A DNA stretch of 17,215 bases from an uncultured Muribaculum sp. Lineage in GTDB: Bacteria > Bacteroidota > Bacteroidia > Bacteroidales > Muribaculaceae. The notes below the pieces were generated by a model that did not search any database, was not told the DNA's origin, and was given only the letters and a program-made list of their open reading frames with translations. The stretch covers positions 1-17,215 of the forward strand of contig NZ_CAJTYX010000050.1 in NCBI RefSeq assembly GCF_910583865.1, given 5' to 3'. Made by a program: the position numbers and the translations under genes. Shown in pieces: positions 1-6,407 of the stretch (position 1 is the stretch's first letter; every line of letters begins with the position of its first letter).

Positions 1-81
1 ATATGAAAAACAACTCATTACAAGGTTTTCATCACCCCAAATGTCCACCCTGCCGTCTTAAATGAAAGAGCCGTGTGCGGG

Positions 82-129
82 AAAAGTTTAAAACCGCATT
101 GGCTGTCGGCGGATGACTGTCAATGCGGT
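82..129 (-). terminator. Probable intrinsic terminator downstream of the His-rich secreted protein gene
   Basis: A 9-bp perfect stem (ACCGCATTG at 93-101 with CAATGCGGT at 121-129) encloses a 19-base loop. Read on the minus strand it is followed by TTTAAACTTTT (92 down to 82). A stem followed by a T-rich tract about 50 bases beyond the minus-strand stop at 180 fits a rho-independent terminator. The loop is long, so the call is moderate. No gene is supported in 1-179. Confidence 0.5.
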
Positions 130-179
130 CTGTGTATAGTGTCAGGAGTAGCCGTGCCGGCATGTGGATTATTCCTCTA

Positions 180-1214
180 TTATAGACCGAGGGTAAGCGT
201 TGTGAAGTAGCGCAGCTGTCCTCCGAGGGCATACTGTGGGGCATATTGTAGCGTTATGTATCCACGGTTGGGCGCGAACCATGTGGCGCTTATCGACGAT
301 CCGTTGTTGGAATAGCTGACAGGTGCGCCGTAGATGCCTGTGAAGTTGGCATATAGCGAGTTGTAGCGCATCGGGTCAGGGTAGGGAGTGGAGTAGAGGA
401 ATTCAGAGCGGTTCATACCTCCGTTGGCGTAATATAGGGTGGCATCGGGCCATAGGTAGTTGTATGAATTCACATCGCGTAGGTAGACGGTGTTGTCGGC
501 GTATCCGTCGATAGTATATCCGCTGTTGACCAAAGCGTTGATTGACAGGTTGAGCGCGGTGCCGAAGGTGATGCCGAGAATCGTCGACAGCATAGGTGCG
601 GCAGGCCGTGGACGCCATGCGGGTGGAGGCACGGGGCGATGCCATGGGCGTGCCACCGGCCGGTATGGGCGCAGTGGAGGAGGACCCCAATGGCCGTGGT
701 TCGGCCTCATGGAAGGATGAGGGCCGGGACGGTGGATGTTGCCGGGACGGCCCGGGACGTTCGGACCCATGCCCGGCCCGTTGTGGTGTCCTCCAGACGG
801 ACGCCAGTTGTTGCCGTGCTGAGGTGGGCGCGCGGGTCCGGAGGGACGATGATTGCCTTCCGGACCAATGCCCGGCCCGGGTCTGTTGGGGCGATTGTTG
901 CCTCCAGGGTTGCCGGGACGTACGCCTTGGTTTCCGTGGTGTTTATTGTCGGACGGGCGCATTCCCTGGTTTCCGTGATGCTTGTTGCCGGTCGGACGCA
1001 TATTGCTGTTGCCGTGGTTGTTTCCTCCGGGACGTGGCTTTTGTCCGTTGTTATGTCCGTTGTTGTGGCGGTTTCCCTCCGGACGCGGCCGGGCACCCTG
1101 TGAGGTGCGGTGGCTGCCGCGTTCCGAACGGTACTGTGCGTCCATCCCCAACGGGACGGCGGAAAGCATGGCGCATAATGTGGCGATGGCGATATTGCGT
1201 AATAGCTGTGTCAT
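180..1214 (-). CDS. Secreted His/Asn/Gly/Pro-rich protein with Bacteroidales-type C-terminal domain
   Basis: This 344-residue protein has an N-terminal signal peptide (about residues 1-26, ending near MDAQ). Residues about 30-205 are low-complexity and rich in Gly, Asn, His, Pro and Arg. They include imperfect tandem repeats of the type NKHHGNQGMRPS. The C-terminal part (about 208-344) is better ordered and has two readable patterns, GYTIDGYADNTVYLRD and WPDATLYYANGG, that I recall from secreted or surface proteins of unknown function in Bacteroidales. The likely location is the periplasm or cell surface. The His-rich stretch could bind metal ions, but that is only inference. The start is ATG at 1214, in front of a clear signal peptide. 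The AraC-type regulator lies 109 bases upstream on the same strand and could control it, though no Bacteroides-type -7 box is visible in the gap. The molecular function is unknown. Confidence 0.8.
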   Translation of the reverse strand: MTQLLRNIAIATLCAMLSAVPLGMDAQYRSERGSHRTSQGARPRPEGNRHNNGHNNGQKPRPGGNNHGNSNMRPTGNKHHGNQGMRPSDNKHHGNQGVRPGNPGGNNRPNRPGPGIGPEGNHRPSGPARPPQHGNNWRPSGGHHNGPGMGPNVPGRPGNIHRPGPHPSMRPNHGHWGPPPLRPYRPVARPWHRPVPPPAWRPRPAAPMLSTILGITFGTALNLSINALVNSGYTIDGYADNTVYLRDVNSYNYLWPDATLYYANGGMNRSEFLYSTPYPDPMRYNSLYANFTGIYGAPVSYSNNGSSISATWFAPNRGYITLQYAPQYALGGQLRYFTTLTLGL

Positions 1215-1288
1215 GTCTCGATGGTTTCGTGTTATACATTCAGACTCGGATGAGCCTTTTATATATAGATGCCTGTATGTATGGAAAG

Positions 1289-1308
1289 TTTACATGAAGT
1301 CATGTAAA
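1289..1308. promoter_or_regulatory. 20-bp dyad between the AraC-type gene and the secreted protein gene
   Basis: TTTACATGA (1289-1297) and TCATGTAAA (1300-1308) are exact reverse complements separated by two bases. The dyad lies 16 bases past the AraC-type gene stop (1324) and 75 bases before the start of the secreted protein gene (1214). As RNA it would fold into an AT-rich 8-bp hairpin with no strong T run on the minus strand, so it is a weak terminator. A protein-binding operator, for instance of the adjacent AraC-type regulator, is as likely. Confidence 0.45.
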
Positions 1309-1323
1309 ATAAAGTTAATCCGA

Positions 1324-2229
1324 TCAGGAACGTTGGAATTCGGAGGGTGACATGCCTGTGCAGTTCTTGAAGTATTTTCCGAAAGATGACTGGTTGGGGA
1401 AATTCAGGTCGTAGGCTATCTGCTGGATGTTTTTCCCTGAGAAGCGCAGCATGTTCTTGGCTTCGATGATTACGTGGCGTGCGATCCATTGGGCGGCGCT
1501 GCGTCCGGTGGTCTCTTTTATGACAAGTGAAAGATATTTCGGGGTTATGAAAAGCTTGTCCGCATAGTATCCGACTGAACGATGTTCCCTGTGGTGTTGC
1601 CGCACGAGCTTCATGAAGTCGCTGACGTAGTTTATGCGTCGTGAGTGGGGTGCTTTGCGCTCGGTATCCGGACAGGTGCGCCGTCGGTCGATTTCGAGAA
1701 GGATGTAGAATATGTTGGCTATCAGGTTGCGTGCGATGCTCACGCTGAAATTGTTCTTCTGCGTGGCCATGGCGTTGTCGCGCAGCAGGCCGAGATAGCG
1801 CTGGAGCAGGCGTGTGTCATCGTCGGTCAGTTTAAGCACGGGCGAGTTGTCGGGAGAATATGGGCGGCTGCCCACCACGTTCGTGTCAATATTGACGCTT
1901 TCAAGGAATCCTTTCGACAGGAATAAGAGGTATGCCTCCATGCCTGCTATGGTGTCGTAGTGAAGGTTCAACGGCATTCCCTCATCGATTACCATTATGC
2001 TGTACTTGGGCACTTCGTATTTCTCCAGATTGATTGTCACCTGACCGGAAGCGTTGAGCATGAGTACCATTATTACTCCGTCGAATCTCCATGACGAGGT
2101 GATTTCCGCCGGACTGAAGTCGCCCGGCTCTACACGCACGAATATGTATTCTTGGCCCAATGTGCTGAAGTCGCGACCGAATCTACGTATGTCACTCAAC
2201 GCTATTGGTCCTATGGTCTGATTGTCCAT
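1324..2229 (-). CDS. AraC-family transcriptional regulator
   Basis: This 301-residue protein has a C-terminal AraC/XylS DNA-binding domain over about residues 200-301. The first helix-turn-helix lies around SVGYYADKLFITPKYLSLVI (218-237). The second lies around residues 267-300, with the typical IAYDLNFPNQSSFGKYFK core and the closing G-MSPSEFQ motif. The N-terminal 190 residues form a cupin-like sensor domain of the kind common in Bacteroidales regulators, and the ligand cannot be read from sequence. The start is ATG at 2229. The two flanking genes are on the same strand, and a palindromic site just upstream (2260-2285) may serve autoregulation. The target is unknown. The secreted protein gene immediately downstream is a reasonable candidate from position alone. 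The family assignment is secure. Confidence 0.93.
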   Translation of the reverse strand: MDNQTIGPIALSDIRRFGRDFSTLGQEYIFVRVEPGDFSPAEITSSWRFDGVIMVLMLNASGQVTINLEKYEVPKYSIMVIDEGMPLNLHYDTIAGMEAYLLFLSKGFLESVNIDTNVVGSRPYSPDNSPVLKLTDDDTRLLQRYLGLLRDNAMATQKNNFSVSIARNLIANIFYILLEIDRRRTCPDTERKAPHSRRINYVSDFMKLVRQHHREHRSVGYYADKLFITPKYLSLVIKETTGRSAAQWIARHVIIEAKNMLRFSGKNIQQIAYDLNFPNQSSFGKYFKNCTGMSPSEFQRS

Positions 2230-2259
2230 TATGGCCTGATTTTGTCTAATTTGTCAAAA

Positions 2260-2285
2260 TTGCGAATATTTTGCGAATTTCGCAA
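2260..2285. promoter_or_regulatory. Repeated TTGCGAAT half-sites with palindrome upstream of the AraC-type gene
   Basis: TTGCGAAT occurs at 2260-2267 and again at 2271-2278, one helical turn (11 bases) apart. The second copy forms a perfect dyad: TTGCGAA (2271-2277) and TTCGCAA (2279-2285) around one central T. The sites sit 31-56 bases upstream of the AraC-type start at 2229. Repeats spaced by a helical turn fit an operator for an AraC-type protein, but the assignment is inference. Confidence 0.45.
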
Positions 2286-2335
2286 GCTTTGAAGCGTAAA
2301 TTAGGACTTTTAGACCAATAATGGCTCGTGGCGCG

Positions 2336-3046
2336 CTACCTTTGTATTGGTGTATGTGCTGAATCCGTTATGATGACCGGCGCTGGTTCAGCATCGGATA
2401 GTGTCGCTTCAGGGTGTGGCGATGAGATTTCTTCCCGGGCGGGTGGTGCGGTCTCGACCACTACCGGCCTGTGCAGCTGGGCGGACGTGTCGTCGCTTGC
2501 CGGAGCCACCGAGCTTACTATGAACTTGTGCTCTCCTCGCCACGGTATCGTGCCGAGGTATCGCTTGTATGTGACAATCACTTCTTGTCCGGAATTCTTG
2601 TAGCGCATAAGCTCTTCGGCGACATGTTTTTTCTCTACCGAGAAGTCGAAGTCGCGCATATAAGGTCTGGTGGAGTCGTTAAGTGCGTCTTTCACCACCA
2701 TTTCACCTTCCCATGTCTTGAACATGAACCCTCGGCATTCAAGTCCTATGATATATCCGCGTTCTTGCGCCCCTACGCTATAGGGGTTGAGGTAACGTAT
2801 CCAGAATGCCGCCACGAGGACTACTGACACGATGCAGATTGTCCACCAAAGCATGGCGCGTGCGCGCGTGCGTCTCTTGCGCGGTGGCTTTTGCGACGGT
2901 TTTTCTGTTGGGTTGCTCTCGTCGCGTTTGAACGTTATGGTGGGGCGTCCGTCGGGATTCACCCCGTCGACGGTCACTTTCTCTTCGTCGCGGATGACCG
3001 CTTCCTCGTCGCGTGTGAAATTGTCTGGTCTTGTGTCGAAGTCCAT
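2336..3046 (-). CDS. Single-span membrane protein of unknown function, partner of the flippase-like gene
   Basis: I place the start at the ATG at 3046, giving 236 residues. The frame is open further upstream, but that stretch lies inside the flippase-like gene. The chosen ATG lies 5 bases past that gene's stop (TGA, 3052-3054), a normal operon spacing. Residues 1-65 are charged and probably cytoplasmic, with a basic patch (PPRKRRTRAR) before one membrane span (about 66-84). An extracytoplasmic region (85-182) contains NPYSVGAQERGYIIGLECRG and FKTWEGEM. The last 50 residues are Pro/Ala/Glu/Asp-rich and look disordered. Similar small Bacteroidetes proteins with a YSVG...FKTWEGE pattern are sometimes labelled as 6-phosphogluconate dehydrogenase; nothing here supports such an activity. 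Co-transcription with the flippase-like gene suggests a shared envelope role. The function is unknown. Confidence 0.75.
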   Translation of the reverse strand: MDFDTRPDNFTRDEEAVIRDEEKVTVDGVNPDGRPTITFKRDESNPTEKPSQKPPRKRRTRARAMLWWTICIVSVVLVAAFWIRYLNPYSVGAQERGYIIGLECRGFMFKTWEGEMVVKDALNDSTRPYMRDFDFSVEKKHVAEELMRYKNSGQEVIVTYKRYLGTIPWRGEHKFIVSSVAPASDDTSAQLHRPVVVETAPPAREEISSPHPEATLSDAEPAPVIITDSAHTPIQR

Positions 3047-3051
3047 GTGTG

Positions 3052-4140
3052 TCAGCGTGTGGTTGTGGATGATGGGACGGGATTTCTGCGGCGTCCTATG
3101 GAGATGGCCGCGAATGTGAACAGGCCGAGCGCTATGAGCAGGAGTGTCTGCATACCCATCACGAGGTTTGCGAACGAGCCGGCATACCCTTCTGTAAGCC
3201 CGGGCACATTGTCGCTGTAGAGCTTTAGCCCGAATATTATCGCCCATTGCCACGGGCCGATGCCTCCGTTGGAGGGCACGCCCATCGATATGCTTGAAAG
3301 CACGAAGCACACAAGCACTGCGATCACGCCGCATTGCAGTGCCACGTCGGCTGTGAGCGGGAATGAGAAGAATGCCACGTAGAGCTGTAGGAAATAGCAT
3401 CCCCACACGGCTAAAGTGAGCAACAGCCAGCGCCCTTTGTGGGGCATCTTGAGTATTACGGCGAATCCTTCCCACAAGTTACGGAGCATGTCGAGCAGCC
3501 GGCTCACATGTTTGTTGGAACGGAATCGCCACAGCGCCCACCATATGGCCGCGCAGATGGCGATAATCGATACCCACAGCCATGGCGACGACAGTATGTC
3601 GGCAATATGTCGATAGGCGTCGCCGTTCTGCGACAGGTAGAGCATGATTTGCCGGTGGGCTATAATGAAAGTGACGAGCGTGAGGAGCATCACTGTCACG
3701 GTGTCGGCCAGACGATCGGCCACCATCGAGCCGAACACTGTGGTGAAGGGGGCTTTCTCCTTTTGGGCGATATAGCCCGTGCGCCATATCTCGCCCAGAC
3801 GTGGAAACACGAGGTTGACCGCATAGGTGCCGAAGATGCTCAGGGTGGTGTCCCAAAGAGAGGCGTTGATGTTGAGCGCGCGCAGCTGTATGCGCCAGCG
3901 CATAGCGCGGAACACGTGTGAGAATATGCTTATCAGCAGAGCCAGTCCTATCCACCAGAAGTTGCAGTCGCGGCGTATGATTTCCATCATCTCCGAGAAG
4001 TTGATGTTGTGGAACAGCAACCAACACAATCCTACCGTGATTATCAGAGGGATTCCGTATTTTACGAGACCGCTCGCGATCTTATGTTTCTCCGGTCTGG
4101 AGGAATCGAATGTCTGTCCGTCGGATTGTATTGTGGGCAT
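3052..4140 (-). CDS. Flippase-like integral membrane protein (LPG synthase transmembrane-domain family)
   Basis: This 362-residue polytopic protein has about eight predicted spans (near 29-45, 61-77, 98-112, 146-162, 186-204, 238-258, 263-286 and 325-347). It matches the lysylphosphatidylglycerol synthase transmembrane domain or UPF0104-type family. The conserved patterns are PRLGEIWRTG followed by FGSMVADRLADT (about 113-147), and PSNGGIGPWQ (289-298), which corresponds to the family P-GGIG motif. It lacks the soluble aminoacyl-transferase domain of MprF, so it is probably a lipid or lipid-linked-sugar translocase or an accessory, not an LPG synthase. The start is ATG at 4140, about 80 bases downstream of a -7 box at 4221-4228. 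It is followed after 5 bases by the 236-residue single-span gene, and the two are probably one operon. The substrate is unknown. Confidence 0.88.
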   Translation of the reverse strand: MPTIQSDGQTFDSSRPEKHKIASGLVKYGIPLIITVGLCWLLFHNINFSEMMEIIRRDCNFWWIGLALLISIFSHVFRAMRWRIQLRALNINASLWDTTLSIFGTYAVNLVFPRLGEIWRTGYIAQKEKAPFTTVFGSMVADRLADTVTVMLLTLVTFIIAHRQIMLYLSQNGDAYRHIADILSSPWLWVSIIAICAAIWWALWRFRSNKHVSRLLDMLRNLWEGFAVILKMPHKGRWLLLTLAVWGCYFLQLYVAFFSFPLTADVALQCGVIAVLVCFVLSSISMGVPSNGGIGPWQWAIIFGLKLYSDNVPGLTEGYAGSFANLVMGMQTLLLIALGLFTFAAISIGRRRNPVPSSTTTR

Positions 4141-4220
4141 ATATTGATTGGTTGGTGGATGTATGGAAATATGCGTTTTTGCTATGCATTATGAATGCGT
4201 GGCGCCGTCTGTAGACTTTG

Positions 4221-4228
4221 CAAAGTTA
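4221..4228 (-). promoter_or_regulatory. Bacteroides-type -7 box for the flippase-like operon
   Basis: The minus strand reads TAACTTTG, an exact match to the Bacteroidetes -7 consensus TAnnTTTG. It would give a leader of roughly 75 bases to the ATG at 4140. No convincing -33 TTTG is seen at the expected distance. The box overlaps a 12-bp self-complementary run (ACTTTGCAAAGT). Confidence 0.6.
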
Positions 4229-4302
4229 GCGTATTTACCTTATACGACCGTAATGCGGGCGTATATTTTATCGGTGGACGTGGCTGTGGCGCTTGTAGGG
4301 CG

Positions 4303-5166
4303 TCAGTAGTCGCTGAAGAAGCGCGGACGTATCACGAAGCCTACGCGTAGCTGCGATTTGAATTGTTTGTAGTCGAGCAACCCCTCTCCGTAGCCGTTGT
4401 AGTATTGCAGGAACAGATACTGGTTGGTGCGCCGTCCTATTTTGTAGCTCATCTCGAATACGGTGTTGTAGTTGAAGTTCCATCCTTTGCGTTTGGTGAC
4501 CAGGATGGTGGCGGCAAATCTGTGGTTGAACGGGATATAACTCAGGCCGAACTGGTATATGCCCATGTAGTCGAGCAGGTCTCGGTTGTTCTGTCCGTCG
4601 ATGAACGGTATCCAGAATTTACCATAGATCATGATTTTTGGGTCGATCAGTACGTTTGCGGCAAGCGACAGGCGGTTCCACGACCGGCTTTCGGTGGAGT
4701 CTCGTCCGTTGCTTTCATGTTCGAGAATCAGTGATATCTTTCCAATGAAACGGTTCTTTACGAATATAGGGCGTGTCAGTCCGATTCCGGGGTTGAAATT
4801 GAGATCCGTCATAGGAAACGACTCTTCCAATACGTTCCAGAAACATTTCTGTGTGTAAAAAAGATAAAGATACGATCCTCCCGGGAGAACGCTTTTGGTA
4901 AGTCGCTGTGCCACCGATATCTGAAATTTGACGTTGGTGTTCGTCCGAGTGGGACGCGGACCTATCGACGGGCCGAAAATGAAATAATTGTCCTTGTATA
5001 TCCCGAAATAAGGCTGATCCTCGAATGCCTGCTTTACACTGTCGGCATTGAGCACGTCCTCCTTCGTCGGGGATATGATCTGTGCCTTTACGGATGTCGG
5101 CAGGCATGCTGCGAGCAGGATGAGCAATAGTATGATATTTAGTGTGGGTCTTGTCACGATAGGCAT
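4303..5166 (-). CDS. pldA: Outer-membrane phospholipase A (OMPLA/PldA family)
   Basis: This 287-residue protein belongs to the phospholipase A1 family. In characterised members it forms a 12-stranded outer-membrane barrel that, upon dimerisation with calcium, hydrolyses phospholipids in the outer leaflet. The catalytic residues are visible: HESNG gives His150 and Ser152, and RSWNRL gives Asn164, matching the E. coli His142-Ser144-Asn156 triad with the same spacing. YNGYGEGLLDY (256-266) is a second family signature. An N-terminal signal peptide ends near SVKA-Q (residue 28). An LLAAC stretch at 17-21 could be misread as a lipobox, but a barrel protein should use signal peptidase I. The protein ends with aromatic RFFSDY, typical of barrel C-termini. 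The start is ATG at 5166, with a -7 box at 5207-5214 on the same strand. It is divergent from the DUF4369 lipoprotein gene. The length and intact active site suggest a functional enzyme. Confidence 0.92.
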   Translation of the reverse strand: MPIVTRPTLNIILLLILLAACLPTSVKAQIISPTKEDVLNADSVKQAFEDQPYFGIYKDNYFIFGPSIGPRPTRTNTNVKFQISVAQRLTKSVLPGGSYLYLFYTQKCFWNVLEESFPMTDLNFNPGIGLTRPIFVKNRFIGKISLILEHESNGRDSTESRSWNRLSLAANVLIDPKIMIYGKFWIPFIDGQNNRDLLDYMGIYQFGLSYIPFNHRFAATILVTKRKGWNFNYNTVFEMSYKIGRRTNQYLFLQYYNGYGEGLLDYKQFKSQLRVGFVIRPRFFSDY

Positions 5167-5206
5167 GGTTATGTGATGACATACATGGGCAATGAGAAGC
5201 CCGCTG

Positions 5207-5214
5207 CAAAGTTA
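5207..5214 (-). promoter_or_regulatory. Bacteroides-type -7 box for pldA
   Basis: The minus strand reads TAACTTTG (TAnnTTTG consensus), 41 bases upstream of the pldA ATG at 5166. The -33 box is not clear. It faces the plus-strand promoter at 5357-5364 across a region containing the 5314-5344 palindrome. Confidence 0.6.
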
Positions 5215-5313
5215 ACAAACTTTAATGCGATGAGGATTTCGCAAACTGCCGTTTTTTTGGCCATTATTTCCATAAATACGGTTATAGTCTCTGAAATGGA
5301 TATTGAGATGATG

Positions 5314-5344
5314 GAGCAAAAGCAAATAAAATTTGCTTTTGCTC
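5314..5344. promoter_or_regulatory. 31-bp palindrome in the divergent pldA/lipoprotein promoter region
   Basis: Two perfect 14-base arms, GAGCAAAAGCAAAT (5314-5327) and ATTTGCTTTTGCTC (5331-5344), are separated by AAA. The palindrome abuts the plus-strand promoter, and a possible -33 TTTG (5332-5335) lies in its right arm. No transcript from a known gene should end here, so an operator is more likely than a terminator. The binding protein is unknown. The dyad itself is certain and its role is inferred. Confidence 0.6.
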
Positions 5345-5364
5345 TCGACTTATTCGTATCTTTG
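5332..5364 (+). promoter_or_regulatory. Promoter of the DUF4369 lipoprotein / comM operon
   Basis: A -33-like TTTG (5332-5335) and a -7 box TATCTTTG (5357-5364, TAnnTTTG) are separated by 21 bases, within the range known for Bacteroides primary sigma promoters. The ATG of the lipoprotein gene at 5371 begins only 6 bases after the -7 box, so the transcript would be leaderless or nearly so. Confidence 0.6.
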
Positions 5365-5370
5365 CCAAAT

Positions 5371-6405
5371 ATGTTACGCTATATTCGTAATCTGCTTGCA
5401 GTGACTGTCGCTATGATGCTTTGGGCATGTGGCGACGATGACCGCTTCTGGGTGGAAGGGGTGGTGGACGGCCTTGGCACTCGGGGGCTGCAACTGCTGT
5501 ATGAGTCGGGCAACGGCGGTGTCCATGTAGAGGAGTTACAGGCTATCGACGGCAAGTTTTCGGTCGAGGGGGCTGCCAAGGATTATACATTGGCTCATCT
5601 GCTCACATCCGACGGGCGTCTTGTGGCTCGTATGCTCGTGCGCAATGGCCAGACACTGAAATGTGTGTTTGACATAGATAATCCCTACAACATACAGATA
5701 AAGGGCAACAATCCGAGCGAGGAGTGGGCGAAGTTCCTGCGGGAGAACCATGAGGTGTTGCGCGACGGCAGTCATGACGACGCCAACCGCCTGATTCTCG
5801 GGTATGTCGATGGACATAAGGAGGACTTGCAGTCATCGGCGCTGATGCTCACGCAGTATTATGCCGTCGACGACGAGTCGCGTGCCGACAGCATCCTGGC
5901 CCTCATTGCTCCGGAAGCCAGGCCCGACGCTCTTGTAGCAGGATACCGGCGTATGGTGTCTCGACTTAACACAGCCGCGCTTGAAGAGAAGATTAGGTCG
6001 TTCAATATCTACAATGCCCGTGGCAAGCGCGAGAATTATTATCCTGGCCGTGCGAGCTATTCGATGATATATTTTTCCGGTGCTCCGGGTGAACGACGCG
6101 ACACGGTGACGCCCGTGCTCCACAAACTCGTCGACAGCCTGCCGAAGCGCCGCATACAGGTGCTTGAGGTGTCGATGGCGCGCGACACTTCCATATGGAA
6201 GCGCAACTGGCGCGCCGACACTACGGCATGGGCGCAGGTGTGGGTGCCCGGCGGCCCAGCCAATCCCGACTTCGCCCGGCTTGACATACCGCGTCTCCCG
6301 TATTGGATTCTGTGCGACAGTCTGGGGGTGGCGGTCTATCGCGGGTCGAGCCTGTCGGTGGCTGTCGATTCGCTGCGCAGGCGCATACACGCTAAAAACA
6401 TATAA
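5371..6405 (+). CDS. DUF4369 lipoprotein with degenerate thioredoxin-like C-terminal domain
   Basis: I choose the ATG at 5371 (344 residues) over in-frame upstream codons because it directly opens a lipoprotein signal peptide with lipobox LWAC (Cys20) and follows a promoter. After Cys20 comes GDDD, an acidic stretch resembling the Bacteroidetes surface-export signal, so surface display is possible. Residues about 24-115 fit the DUF4369 domain. About 228-340 resemble a TlpA/AhpC-type thioredoxin fold, with SMIYFSGAPGERRD in the position of the usual FWASWCGPC segment and PRLPYWILCDSLGVAVYRG as the late strand region with a cis-Pro-like P310. The CXXC cysteines are absent, so disulfide exchange is not expected. 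It is followed after 2 bases by the ATPase gene and probably co-transcribed. DUF4369 and thioredoxin domains often occur together in this phylum. The role is unknown and the domain assignment is by eye. Confidence 0.82.
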   Translation: MLRYIRNLLAVTVAMMLWACGDDDRFWVEGVVDGLGTRGLQLLYESGNGGVHVEELQAIDGKFSVEGAAKDYTLAHLLTSDGRLVARMLVRNGQTLKCVFDIDNPYNIQIKGNNPSEEWAKFLRENHEVLRDGSHDDANRLILGYVDGHKEDLQSSALMLTQYYAVDDESRADSILALIAPEARPDALVAGYRRMVSRLNTAALEEKIRSFNIYNARGKRENYYPGRASYSMIYFSGAPGERRDTVTPVLHKLVDSLPKRRIQVLEVSMARDTSIWKRNWRADTTAWAQVWVPGGPANPDFARLDIPRLPYWILCDSLGVAVYRGSSLSVAVDSLRRRIHAKNI

Positions 6406-6407
6406 CC

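Noticed and set aside
3..65. 20-codon plus-strand peptide frame with a CPPC motif
   Set aside because: It is too short, at the window edge, and has no promoter or recognisable relatives that could be judged here.
707..1096. Minus-strand Thr/Arg-rich 129-residue frame
   Set aside because: It is an alternative frame of the same low-complexity repeats, inside the signal-peptide-bearing gene.
596..1297. Plus-strand 233-residue Cys-rich open frame
   Set aside because: It is the antisense of the repetitive His/Gly/Pro-rich gene; the Cys and Gly richness comes from complementary codons, and it has no promoter or family match.
2337..2344. Plus-strand TACCTTTG (-7-like)
   Set aside because: It points into genes on the opposite strand, and no plausible plus-strand gene follows.
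3047..3475. In-frame upstream extension of the 236-residue membrane protein
   Set aside because: It lies wholly within the flippase-like gene in another frame and has Arg/His-rich shadow composition.
5173..5370. In-frame 66-codon extension of the DUF4369 lipoprotein
   Set aside because: It contains the palindrome and the promoter, and would bury the lipoprotein signal peptide; the ATG at 5371 is the credible start.
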